NCBI RefSeq assembly: GCF_963082655.1
Contig: NC_081553.1
Location: forward strand, 66,814,951-66,878,950
DNA: 64,000 bases
Direction of reading: 5' to 3'
DNA from: Stomoxys calcitrans
Taxonomy: Eukaryota; Arthropoda; Insecta; Diptera; Muscidae
The notes below the pieces were generated by a model. The model ran no database searches. It was not told where the DNA came from and saw nothing but the letters and a program-made list of their open reading frames with translations. Below, in pieces: positions 55,323 through 64,000 of the stretch (position 1 is its first letter; each line of letters opens with the position of its first letter). Made by a program: the position numbers and the translations under genes.

Positions 55323-55562
55323 TTAACCTTTTCTACTTTTACCATTATTGCCACTATTATTATTATTATTATTATTATTTGGTCGTCTTATGATTCTTCT
55401 GTTGACAGTTGAGAATTGCAAACCGCTGATATTATTATTGTTGACATTGTTGAATGTTTGAGCACCTGCTGCAGCAGGAGCTTCTGATGATTGACCCATG
55501 ACGGAGCTGATGCCACACATGGCAAAAATGATCGAAAGGACAAATCCAATTGAGAACTGCAT
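55323..55562 (-). CDS. P7: small secreted cationic peptide precursor, 79 aa
   Basis: The start is the ATG at 55562 (MQF, as in all paralogues); an in-frame TTG at 55571 is not needed. Signal peptide MQFSIGFVLSIIFAMCGISS, VMG; mature QSSEAPAAAGAQ, Asn linker TFNNVNNNNISGLQF, basic core STVNRRIIRRP, then a second Asn run (eight in a row) from a tat/aat trinucleotide microsatellite, and SGNNGKSRKG. Terminal Gly after Lys. The TATA box (TATAAATAGAA) is 93 bp upstream; AATAAA signals overlap the stop and lie at 55292-55297. The upstream donor-like GTAAGCAC is present; beyond it an R3 3' end begins. Confidence 0.82.
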   Translation of the reverse strand: MQFSIGFVLSIIFAMCGISSVMGQSSEAPAAAGAQTFNNVNNNNISGLQFSTVNRRIIRRPNNNNNNNNSGNNGKSRKG

Positions 55563-55650
55563 TGCCCACAATATGCTGCTTTATTCCTATTATACTTTAA
55601 ATTGACGTCAAGAACCAAGTCTAACTACAAACTTTTGGAACATTTTTCTT

Positions 55651-55661
55651 TTCTATTTATA
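55651..55661 (-). promoter_or_regulatory. TATA box of P7
   Basis: Minus-strand TATAAATAGAA, 93 bp upstream of the ATG, with GTAGTTAGACTTGGTTCTTG as the start-site region and TTTTGCAGCTAAATAAATAG behind. Confidence 0.7.
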
Positions 55662-55849
55662 CTCTTCGAAAAAAAAAAAACAAAATTCTATTTATTTAGC
55701 TGCAAAATTAACTTCAAATCGATGATTGCAAGATACTCATATGAGTAAATAAAATATTGACAAAAATATAGCAACAATAAATGTTTATGTGCTTACATTC
55801 TGAATGACACTTTTCTATTTAAATAAAAAGCAATAAAGAAAAGCAAACG

Positions 55850-56040
55850 TCGGGCGGTGCCTATTTTATAATACACTACACCTACCCTATAAATGCAAAA
55901 TGGGATCTATATCTAATTTTCAACCAATTTTGATGAACTTCCGCGGATGATTTCAGATGGGTTATTGAAATCCCTGTATCAAATATCGAGCAAAACAAAA
56001 AGGTTCAAAATGTAATAACTACGGTTGACAAATACTTGCA
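55850..56040 (-). mobile_element. R3 3' end fragment
   Basis: The hairpin region gtcgggcggtgcctatttta and the inverted end taatacactacacctaccc, then one monomer. Matches the 3' end at 16885-16925. Confidence 0.6.
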
Positions 56041-56113
56041 GTCCGTACTTGGACCCAAATTTTAATACCATATTCGTTTTCTGGTCTCCAATATCTTTTA
56101 TTTTATACCCTTA

Positions 56114-57822
56114 CTAGCTGACCCGGGTACGCTCCGCTGCGCCTTCTTTTAATTTATATGGAACAAAATATGATGATATTCTCATGATGTCTGATTAAGG
56201 GATGTTTTCGCGGGAGAGGTGGTCCCCAGATGCTTGGCCCTGAAAAAATATCAGCATCGTGCTCTTCTCTCAAATACCATTTATTTAAACCCCATATTGC
56301 CATTGGCTTCAGAGGAGTTTACAGGATGAAGCGTCCCTCAAACACATAGCCCTAAATTAGGTTATCAAATTCGTTTTCTAATCTCAAATACCTTTCATTT
56401 GAGCCACATATTGGCATGGTCGAAAAATTTTTTCCCTTTCGGAGTGTTTTGGGAAAGGAGTGATGCCCTAAATACATACATCCCACATTTGGATATCAAA
56501 TTCGTATTCTACTCCCAAATACCTTTATTTGAACCCCATATTGCGATGGTCACTAAAAAATTTCTGTTTTTGGGGTATTTTGGGAAAGGGGTAGACCCCC
56601 AGAAAATTGGTCCCAAAAATGGGTATCAATTCTTGCTCTACCCCCCAATACCTTTCATTTAAGCTCCACATATATCTATATATCATTTATTTGAATCCCA
56701 TATTGCCATTGCCCTCCAAATTGGATATCAAATTCGTTTTCATTTAAACTCCTTATTGCAAAAGTCAGTAAATATGACCGGTTTGGGGTATTTGCCCTAA
56801 AAACCTTGAATACTTAGTTCCACTCTCTTTAAGGCCCAAATTGTCTTGGTGAGCAAATACGTCCTCTTTGGGGGTTGTTATGGTGGTGGGACGTCCGCTA
56901 GGCAGTTGCCCCCTAATGTTGATATCAGATATTTCCATAGTCGGCAAACATGACCGGCTTGGGGGGTGTTTTGGGGGCTGGACGGCTACTCAGTGAGATG
57001 GCCATGAAAAGATATATCGGATTCGTGTTCCACTTTAAAAACTCTCTTATTTGAGCCTCATATTGTAATAGTCAGAAAATACGTACTTTTTGGATGGTGT
57101 TGTAGGGGTGGGGTGGCCCCATAGACACTTTTCCCAAATATTGATATCAAATTCGTGCTTTACTCCCAAAGACCTTTCATTTGAGCCCATATGGCTATGA
57201 TCGTAAATATGTCCCCTTTGGGCGATGTTTTTGGTGAGCCCCCCAAACACTTGGTCCCATGTTTTGATATCAGATTCGTATTCTACTCGCAAATACCTTT
57301 CATTTGAGTCCCATATTGCCATGGTAGATAAATATGTCCGATTTGAGGGTGTTTTGGAGCTTGAGGTGGTCCCTCTAGCACTTGGTCCGACAATTGGATA
57401 TCAGATACGTTGTCTTATCCTAAATACCTTTCATTTGAGTCCCATATTGTCGTGATTGGTGTATATATATATTTGTTAGGTTTTGGGGTGGGGCGGTCCC
57501 CGTAGGTACCCCATCCGAAATTTGGATACCAAATTTTTATTTTTAGGTTACTATAAGGAAGCACACAAAATTTGGCTTAAATTTCGCCACCCATTTCCGA
57601 GATCTGGCGTTTCTGAAAATTAGGGTAAGGGGGAGGGTACGCCCCCCCCCCCCCCCCCCCTTTAAATATCAACAAATTTAGTACCCTTTTTCACCAGGGG
57701 ATCATTATGCACCATCTGTGAAATTTTCAAGAAAGTCGGTTCAGCCGTTTTTGAGTCTATAAGGAACACACAAACAAACAAACAAACCTACAAACAAACA
57801 CAAATTGATTTTTATATATAAG
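56114..57822 (-). mobile_element. R4 element, full length, minus strand
   Basis: The 3' end is at 56114 (actagctgacccgggtacgc, tccgctgcgccttctttta) and the 5' end at 57822 (aacaaacacaaattgatttt). About 13 monomers lie between. A run of 19 C at 57642-57660 has grown in the cggaccctccccctta segment. All open frames here are monomer translations. Confidence 0.78.
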
Positions 57823-57829
57823 TTACTTT

Positions 57830-57890
57830 CGATGACAAAATGAATATACCCCCATCCTTCGGTGGTGGGTATAATAATTTTCTTAAAACA
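57830..57890 (-). mobile_element. R2 5' end fragment
   Basis: gacaaaatgaatataccccc, atccttcggtggtgggtata: the first about 55 bp of R2 in reverse sense. Confidence 0.6.
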
Positions 57891-58204
57891 TAAGAAATAT
57901 TGGATTATAAAATGAATATTGAATAATTTCTTGAGGAATTCTATTAAACTCCAAGGATACTTCTATGATATGACAATTATTACTCTGCTTCTGATTGTCC
58001 ATGGTTGCGTATGAGTATGGAAGCAATTAAAAGTGTACATTGTGTATACGCAACGATGCCTACTGGTTCCCAATCGAGTAATTCTGGGAATAATTCTATT
58101 ACTTTGAAACGAATAACGAAGTAAACATGGAGTACGCACTGGTTACCCAGTCATCACGAAATATTCCACGTATCACGTTATGAGCTCAAAAACACTTGCT
58201 ATGA
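57891..58204. other. No gene recognised
   Basis: Low-copy sequence. A 9-bp inverted repeat (gttgcgtat ... atacgcaac, about 58001-58052) is the only structure noticed. Confidence 0.3.
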
Positions 58205-58304
58205 ATTTTGGTGAAAATAGTTTCAGATTTAGATATAGCTCCCATATAAATATATAATTCTACCGATTCACACTTACAAGGGTGTAGTTGCTACAAATTT
58301 CAAC
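58205..58304 (+). mobile_element. R3 monomer fragment
   Basis: gtttcagatttagatatagc, tcccatataaatatataatt; cut by LINE-A. Confidence 0.5.
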
Positions 58305-59460
58305 CCATCAACATTGTGGTTAGACAAATTGCTGCGACCACTGTCGTGAGGCTAAGGAAGCTTTCTCATTGGTCATGTGGCAGCTACGGACATTGGGATA
58401 TCCTTGATACAACATCCGATATTCCAGGCAGTGTGGATGCGGCTCACCATTGCCTGAGCCGCATTTTGATAAAAGGTAATGTACCACTATTCTTGATAGT
58501 ACCGATTGGAACTACGATATTCCCGGTAACAGAAGTTACTTAGACTTCTATACGTATGGTTCCAAACTAAACGACCAAGTGGGCTTTGGGGTGTACTCTA
58601 AAAATCTAGAACTGGTCGTATCGAAAAGATTACCCAACCTCTGCAGTGTGTATTACAAGAGGAGATCCTTGCAATTTAGGAAGCCACAACTTCCTTGTGG
58701 CTGACTAAGATATAATGGCATTACGACGATTGGCATAAATATCTTCTCAGACAGCCAGGCAGCCATTAAATCCCTAGAGAACGCATTTCTGAACACAAAA
58801 ACCGCCCTCGACTGTTTCAGATCTCTCAACGAGATGGCTGAACAGTTCAAAATTCACCTGTTCTGGGTGCCAGGCCACAGGGGTATATCAGGGAATTGTA
58901 AAGCGGACGAGCTTGCGAGACTGGGAACTATTCTTTCCATTCCAGGCATACTGGAATCTGTGGGTATGCCTCTAGTGACATGTAAGCTAAATTTTCAGGA
59001 TCAGGCCCAAAGGACAATGAATGATAGATGGTCACAAAGAAGGGGTTGTGAGCATTCCAAAACTATGTGAGCTAATCTAAACTTGAAGAGGTCTACCGCT
59101 TTGCTGTCATTGGCTAGAACAGACGTCTCAGTCATTGTGTCCCTCATGACAGGCCACTGTCTAATCGGAAAACATGCTGACAGACTGAATGTTGCCAGCA
59201 ACGACTTTTGCAGAAGCTGTAGAGACATCAAAGAAGAAGAGACTATAGAACACCTCCTGTGTGTGTGTCCCGCTCTGGCAATCAGATGGAGTTCCACTTG
59301 AGGTTCTCATTTCTTTGAGAACCTGTCTGATTTAGCGGATATGAACATTCGCAAGTTATTGGACTTTTTAGAGCGTGCTGGAAGGTTCAACGGTAGGAAC
59401 TAGAAGTCATCTTCCTTCTTCTCTTCCTATGGTTTCGCAATGAACGAAAGTCGAGAATCA
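58305..59460 (+). pseudogene. LINE-A, copy 4: RNase H and C-terminal region
   Basis: 5'-truncated; begins within the LMPLDIV-type region (VVRQIAATTVVRLRKLSHWS). RNase H is nearly readable: NIFSDSQAAIKSLENAFLNT, then HLFWVPGHRGISGNCKADEL, ARLGT, with the His and Asp of the last RNase H motif. The C-terminal part gives LTGHCLIGKHADRLNVASND, FCRSC and EHLLCVCPALAIRW, a Cys/His pattern common at LINE C-termini. Ends at a stop at 59401 and a short 3' part. Frameshifts between 58440 and 58830. Confidence 0.78.
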
Positions 59461-59662
59461 AATGAAAATCCTTCCTTCCAAACTTCGAGAGAATCGGACG
59501 AAAATTGCGACCTGTCATTTTCGTACAAATTAAAAATTAACATATACAGACGGACAGACAGACGGACGTAGCTAAATCGAATCAGAAAATGATTCTGAGT
59601 CGATCGGTATACTTATCAATGGGTCTATCTGTCTTCTTTTTGGGTGTTAAAACAAATGCACA
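59461..59662 (-). mobile_element. R3 5' region, interrupted by LINE-B
   Basis: Reverse-sense R3 5' domain (cggacagacagacggacgta, gattctgagtcgatcggtat, acttatcaatgggtct). It continues after the LINE-B insertion at 60569-60590 (ttgtaccacagtagtggtgt). Confidence 0.65.
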
Positions 59663-59675
59663 AAGTTATAATACC

Positions 59676-60555
59676 ATCTGGAAGGTTATGTTACACGATT
59701 GGATCAAAGCAAGAGGACACAGTGGGCCTGGGGTTCTACATTGGGAACCCAGGGACGGAGATCTATTTTAGTGTGCCTGACTAATACGGTCCTGCAGGCT
59801 GATATCCGGGCGATAGCGAAATGCGTAAAGCGGTGTGGTACTAACGGAAGGACATCGAGTGTGAACATCTTTACCGACAGTAAAATTACCATAAGGGCAA
59901 TAACAACCAGAACGGTAACGTCGCGAACAGTCTTGCAGTGTAAGAAGAAGATTAACGCCTTCTCTGAGGATGGCAAAATCCGCATCGTTTGGTTGCTGGG
60001 CCATAACGGCGTAAGGGATAATGAAAGGGCAGACGATTTGGTGGTGAAGGCCAGAGGACTGCCGTCAATAAACTTGGTTAACCCGAAACCTTTCGGGTCA
60101 AAGCAGCCCGAGTTAAGGGAGTGGGCAACAAATGCGCATTCGCAACATTGTGTAACAGCGAAACGGTCGGTAGGACGGCGAATATCCTATGGGGCGACCC
60201 AGATCGTGAGACGACGAGGCTATTACTGAAAGGAAGTAAGAAAGAGATCAATAAAGCTATTGGTATGATAAGGGGACACATAGGACTACGAGCTCACTTA
60301 TGTAAAATCGATGCGGCAAGGGATAGCACTTAGGTGGGGACACAATACCAAGCATGAGCCAACTTAGGAGAGTAGTATTGTAAACAATTAAGGGTTTTGT
60401 AAGTAGCACGGAATTCCTAACTTAAAATTTTCTTTTTTAGAGGTTACTTTATAGTTTTTAGAGTGCACAATAAGCCGATTACTGGGTTAGGTGTATGCCC
60501 ATAGTGGTATGGGGCGGATTGCCCCATTCAACCTCTTTTCAACCTAACCTAACCT
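59676..60555 (+). pseudogene. LINE-B, 5'-truncated copy with 13-bp target duplication
   Basis: RNase H text: SVNIFTDSKITIRAITTRTV, FSEDGKIRIVWLLGHNGVRD, NERADDLVVKARGLPSINLV, then the C-terminal LLLKGSKKEINKAIGMIRGH, IGLRAHLCKIDAARDST. The 3' region ends gcggattgccccattcaacc, tcttttcaacctaacct. It is flanked by AAGTTATAATACC at 59663-59675 and 60556-60568. One frameshift lies between the two halves. A clear target-primed insertion. Confidence 0.88.
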
Positions 60556-60590
60556 AAGTTATAATACCTTGTACCACAGTAGTGGTGTTA

Positions 60591-60770
60591 TGACTTCCAA
60601 CAACTGTACCAAGTACGGTCCGAATCGGTTTATAACCTGATATAGCTCCCATATGAACCGATCTCCCCATTTTTACTTCTAGAGCTCCTGGAAGCCGTAA
60701 TTTTTGTCCGATTTGGCTGAAATTGAGATGTAGTGTTCTGTTAAGACATCCAAAAACTGTGCTGTTAAAA
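60591..60770 (+). mobile_element. R1 monomer fragment
   Basis: gttatgacttccaacaactg, taacctgatatagctcccat, ccgatttggctgaaatt. Confidence 0.6.
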
Positions 60771-60819
60771 AGTTATATGTCGAAAATTTCGTGATGATTG
60801 GACGGACAAACGATACAAA

Positions 60820-60965
60820 AAGGATTTGCAGAAAAACTATGTGGCCCTGTGAATACATATTGCCATGTTGAAATTTTGTGTTGCTAAATATCATGGTTTT
60901 TTCCTTTGCGAACAAAAGTCTAGTCTAGCCCCATTTCATTATCGAACTTTTCCTAGCTCGACTGT
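60820..60965. repeat. Unclassified dispersed repeat (copy of 21440-21560)
   Basis: See 21440-21720; shared phrases tgtggccctgtgaatacata and cattatcgaacttttccta. Confidence 0.45.
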
Positions 60966-61384
60966 TTTATCATGTGCAGTTCATATGCTTTCTCAATGCG
61001 CTCATAAATTATATACTTGGCCCGTCGTCCCTGTCTTATGTCAGTGCATGGCCACTGACAAGGCTGATATAAGAAATTTCGAAAGAATTGGCACACGCAG
61101 TCCATGGTGGAGGGTATAAAAGATTCGGCCCGATATGCATGTTTTCTGTTCAATGGAAAAGATAAACATTGAAATTTTCTCAGAATTCAGAAAATTCCCC
61201 CACAAATACACTTGTGCCAACGTTTCGTTCCGTCTTCGAAGCAGTTTTGATAAACACGTTTTTGTATGGCCTTGATTTGACAACAATTTGGTTTTAAACA
61301 CAATTATATTGTTGCGTTAAAAATAGCTCAAAATATTGGTCTAAGGTCCTATAAAGAGAATATGTTCGTGATCGTCCTGACATA

Positions 61385-61520
61385 CAGTGGACGAAAATCG
61401 AAAAAAAAACTTGTAAAATATATGAAATGGTAGGGATATCTCTTTGAAATTTTGAATGGTCTTGAATGCAGCTGAAGTGTTATCGAGAGTGTGTGCAAAA
61501 TTTCAAGGCCCAGGCTATGA
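61385..61520. repeat. Unclassified dispersed repeat (copy of 27530-27650)
   Basis: acagtggacgaaaatcgaaa, gggatatctctttgaaattt, gctgaagtgttatcgagagt, gcaaaatttcaaggccc. Confidence 0.5.
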
Positions 61521-61559
61521 GGCCTTACTTTTTGAACCTCTAGAGGACACATTTTTAAT

Positions 61560-61890
61560 CCAATTTTGCGGAAATTTTTGCCCAATGACTTCTCCTATGA
61601 CCTTCTAAGACCTGATATAGCTCCCATATAAGCCGATCTCCCGTTTGCACTTCTTGAGCCCCAAGAGGGCGAAGTTATTGTCGGATTTGACTGAAATTTT
61701 GCACAACAACTTCTTCTTTGACCTTCAACATACATGAATAGCATGTTCTGAATCAGTCCCAATCGGTCCTTAAACGAATATATGTAGCCCCAATATCCTT
61801 TGTTTGCTTATAAAGAGATACTGGGCAATTACAATCCATGCTGGAGAGTATATAAGATTCGGCCACGCCGAACTCAGAACGATTTTATCC
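61560..61890 (+). mobile_element. R1 3' part, decayed
   Basis: Two monomers (acttcttgagccccaagagg, gacctgatatagctcccat) and an R1 end (ctggagagtatataagattc, ggccacgccgaactcagaac). Confidence 0.6.
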
Positions 61891-61904
61891 GTTCCTTTTC
61901 TTCT

Positions 61905-61998
61905 ATTTCTTGCCAGGGTGTCACAATGGGCCGGACTAACCTCAGAGTGAACTATCTTTTCGGGGTTGGCTACCAATTCAACCTTAACCTAGGTTAAG
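61905..61998 (+). mobile_element. LINE 3' tail, unassigned family
   Basis: gccagggtgtcacaatgggc, cggactaacctcagagtgaa and an end with caaccttaacctaggttaa resemble insect LINE 3' ends. No coding part is attached. Confidence 0.4.
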
Positions 61999-62039
61999 TG
62001 CTTTAAGTTAAACAAATAAACCCCATCAATGACCTAAAT

Positions 62040-62195
62040 CTTATATAACACAGGTAACAGCGTGCCAAGTTCGGCCGGGCCGAACCTTGGGAACCCACCA
62101 CCGACCTTTGCTATATGGGACTCAAATAAAAAGTACTTGCGAGTAGAATCAAATCTGATATCTCTGTGCTTTCCCCTCCCCTTTTTAAACCCACC
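62040..62195 (-). mobile_element. R2 3' end and R4 piece
   Basis: gccaagttcggccgggccga, accttgggaacccaccacc is an R2 3' end with hairpin in reverse sense; a short R4 monomer piece (atgggactcaaataaaaagt) follows. Confidence 0.55.
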
Positions 62196-63440
62196 ACCGT
62201 AGGATAGGGGGTATATTAATTTAGTCATTCCGTTTGCAACACATCGAAATGTCAATTTCCGACCCTATATATTTTGGATGGTCGTAAAATTCTAAGACGA
62301 TTTAACGATGTCCGTGTGTCTGTCCGTCCGTCTGTTGTAATGTAAATTGAGATATTGAGCTGAAATTTGGCACAGATACGTCTTTTTGATACACGCTGGT
62401 TAAGTTCTTGAGCGGGCCAAATCGGACCATATTTGGATATAGCTGCTATATAAACCGAATTTCCGATAAAGAAGTCTTATGTCCATAAAAACTTTATCCG
62501 ATTTTGCTGAAATTTTAAAGAGTGAGTAGTTTTAGGCCTCCTGACATCTGACTTAAGTATGGTTCAGATCGGACTATATTTAGATATAACTGCCATATAG
62601 ATCGATCTACCCATAAAGGGTCTGAAGCCCATAAAAGCTTTATTTTTCAGCCGATTTCGCTGAAATTTGAAACAGTGGATTGTCTTAGGCCTCCTAACAT
62701 AGGACCCAAATACGGTTGAGATCGGATTATATTTAGATATAGCTGCCATATAGACCGATCTGCCGATAAAGCGTCTGAAGCCTATAAAATCTTTATTTTT
62801 CATCCGATTTCGTTGAAATTTAAAACAGTGGGTAGTTTTAGGTCTACCAATATCGGATCGGATTATATTTAGGTTTAGCTGCCATATAGACCGATCGCCC
62901 GATAAATGGTCTGAAGCCCATAAAATCCCTATTTATTACCAGATTTCGCTAAAATTTGAAACAGTGAGTAGTTTTAGGCCTCCCTACATCTAACCCAAAT
63001 ATGGTTCAGGTCGGACTCAATTTAGATATAGCTGCCATATAGACCGATCTCCCGATAAAGGGTCTATAGCCCATAAAAGCGATATTTTTTACCCAATTTC
63101 ACTGAAATTTGAAACAGTTAGTAGTTTTAGGCTGGATGGTGGCAATCCAAATATGGTAAAAATAGGACTGTATTTAGATATAGCTGTCGTATAGACCGAT
63201 ATGCCGGTTAAGGGTCTGAAGCTCATTAAAGCCTTATATATTACCCGATTTTGTTGAAATTTGATATACAAAATTCAACAGTGACTTATATTTATAGGAC
63301 CACTCAATGTCCGTGCCGAATTTGGATGCATAAGTTATCCAATTTTCATCGGATTGTGACGAAAGGGGTTTACATATATACCCGAGGCGGTGGTTATCCA
63401 AAGTTCGGCTCGGCCAAACTTAATGCCTTTTTATATGTTA
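62196..63440 (+). mobile_element. R2 variant element, full length
   Basis: aacccaccaccgtaggatag, a 5' domain (catttcgaaatgtcaatttc-like, gtccgtgtgtctgtccgtcc), about five monomers of a distinct subtype (gataaagggtctgaagccca, agtgagtagttttaggcctc), and the end cccgaggcggtggttatcca, aagttcggctcggccaaact. A separate R2 subfamily by its monomers. Confidence 0.7.
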
Positions 63441-63454
63441 TACTTCCTGTATTT

Positions 63455-64000
63455 TTTTATTCACCACCAATACAATATAAATCTAGTCATACGATTTGTA
63501 GCATGTCGAAATATTGACCTGAGACCGTTTAAAGTATATATATATATATTATTGATCGTCTTGACGTTCTGAGTCGATCTAGCCTTGTCCATATGCCCAT
63601 CTGTCGAAATAGCGATAACGTTCGAACCAGTAAAGATATCCACTTGAAATTTTACACAGATACTTATTATAGATGCAGGTCGTTGGGGATTGCAAATGGG
63701 CCATATCGGCTCAAATTAGGATAAAGCCTCCATATAAACCAATCCCCAGTATTGATTTCTTGAGCCCCTGAGGACCTCAATTTTCCTCCGATATGGCTGA
63801 AATTTTCCATAAAATTCTGACTTCTAATATTAATACCGAGTATGAACCGAATCTATCTATAAAATGATAAAGCCCCTTTGCAAACTGATCCCCGGATTGG
63901 ACTTTTTGAACCTCTAGAAGCCTCAGTATTCATCAGTTTTGGCAAAAGTACTTCCATTCTGACTTCAGTATCGAGTATGATAATAATCGGTCTATAAACT
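63455..64000 (+). mobile_element. R1-related element, 5' part, leaving the window
   Basis: ttcaccaccaatacaata, gaccgtttaaagtatatata, ttgatcgtcttgacgttctg, cgataacgttcgaaccagta, then R1-type monomers (gatttcttgagcccctgagg). The start is mutated; the end lies beyond 64000. Confidence 0.6.

Overview
This window is intergenic, repeat-choked eukaryotic DNA. It is AT-rich, with TATA boxes, AATAAA signals, tRNA-derived SINEs, RNase H-bearing non-LTR retrotransposons, a mariner relic and very abundant tandem-repeat elements. From memory the repeat style suggests a muscid-type fly (Stomoxys/Musca-like); nothing here proves the species. There is no prokaryotic gene organisation and no CRISPR, rRNA or free-standing tRNA gene.

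The only genes I believe could be functional are seven short, intronless-looking coding regions, all on the minus strand, near 4.1, 16.3, 24.2, 30.0, 41.4, 46.0 and 55.4 kb (P1 to P7). Each encodes a 57-86 aa precursor with a near-identical signal peptide (MQF...CGISSVMG, then Q). The mature part is cysteine-free; it has an Asn-rich linker in all but P1 and an Arg-rich tail. Six of seven end in glycine directly before the stop, the usual donor for C-terminal amidation. Each has a TATA box 89-94 bp upstream of the ATG, a conserved A/T block behind it, an upstream splice-like block at about -250 to -470 (full in P1 and P2), and a nearby AATAAA or ATTAAA signal. This looks like a same-strand tandem family of secreted cationic peptides spread apart by transposons. 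Its function is unknown; antimicrobial, salivary or signalling roles are all possible.

The rest is mobile DNA. Four tandem-repeat families recur: R1 (monomers with cttcttgagcctctagag), R2 (gggcccataaaagg monomers), R3 (atatgggagctatatc monomers, ends TTATACCCTACACCAC) and R4 (gggactcaaatgaaaggtat monomers, end GGGTCAGCTAGT). R1, R2 and R3 share one plan: a 5' end ATACCC-CACC, tandem monomers of about 150-165 bp, the inverted copy of that end, then a GC-rich hairpin. This resembles Helentron-associated (HINE/DINE-1-like) elements. Among them lie LINE fragments: LINE-A and LINE-B (reverse transcriptase plus RNase H), LINE-C and LINE-D pieces, a tRNA-derived SINE in about ten copies, and a dead mariner.

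Large-scale structure: a long inverted repeat (1-1362 and 5737-7112) brackets P1. A direct tandem duplication (39759-43520 and 43521-48142) produced P5 and P6. LINE-B is partly duplicated in tandem at 31.0-34.5 kb. Several insertions can be ordered because related copies in the window show the empty site. R1-R4, LINE-A to LINE-D and P1-P7 are working names used here only.
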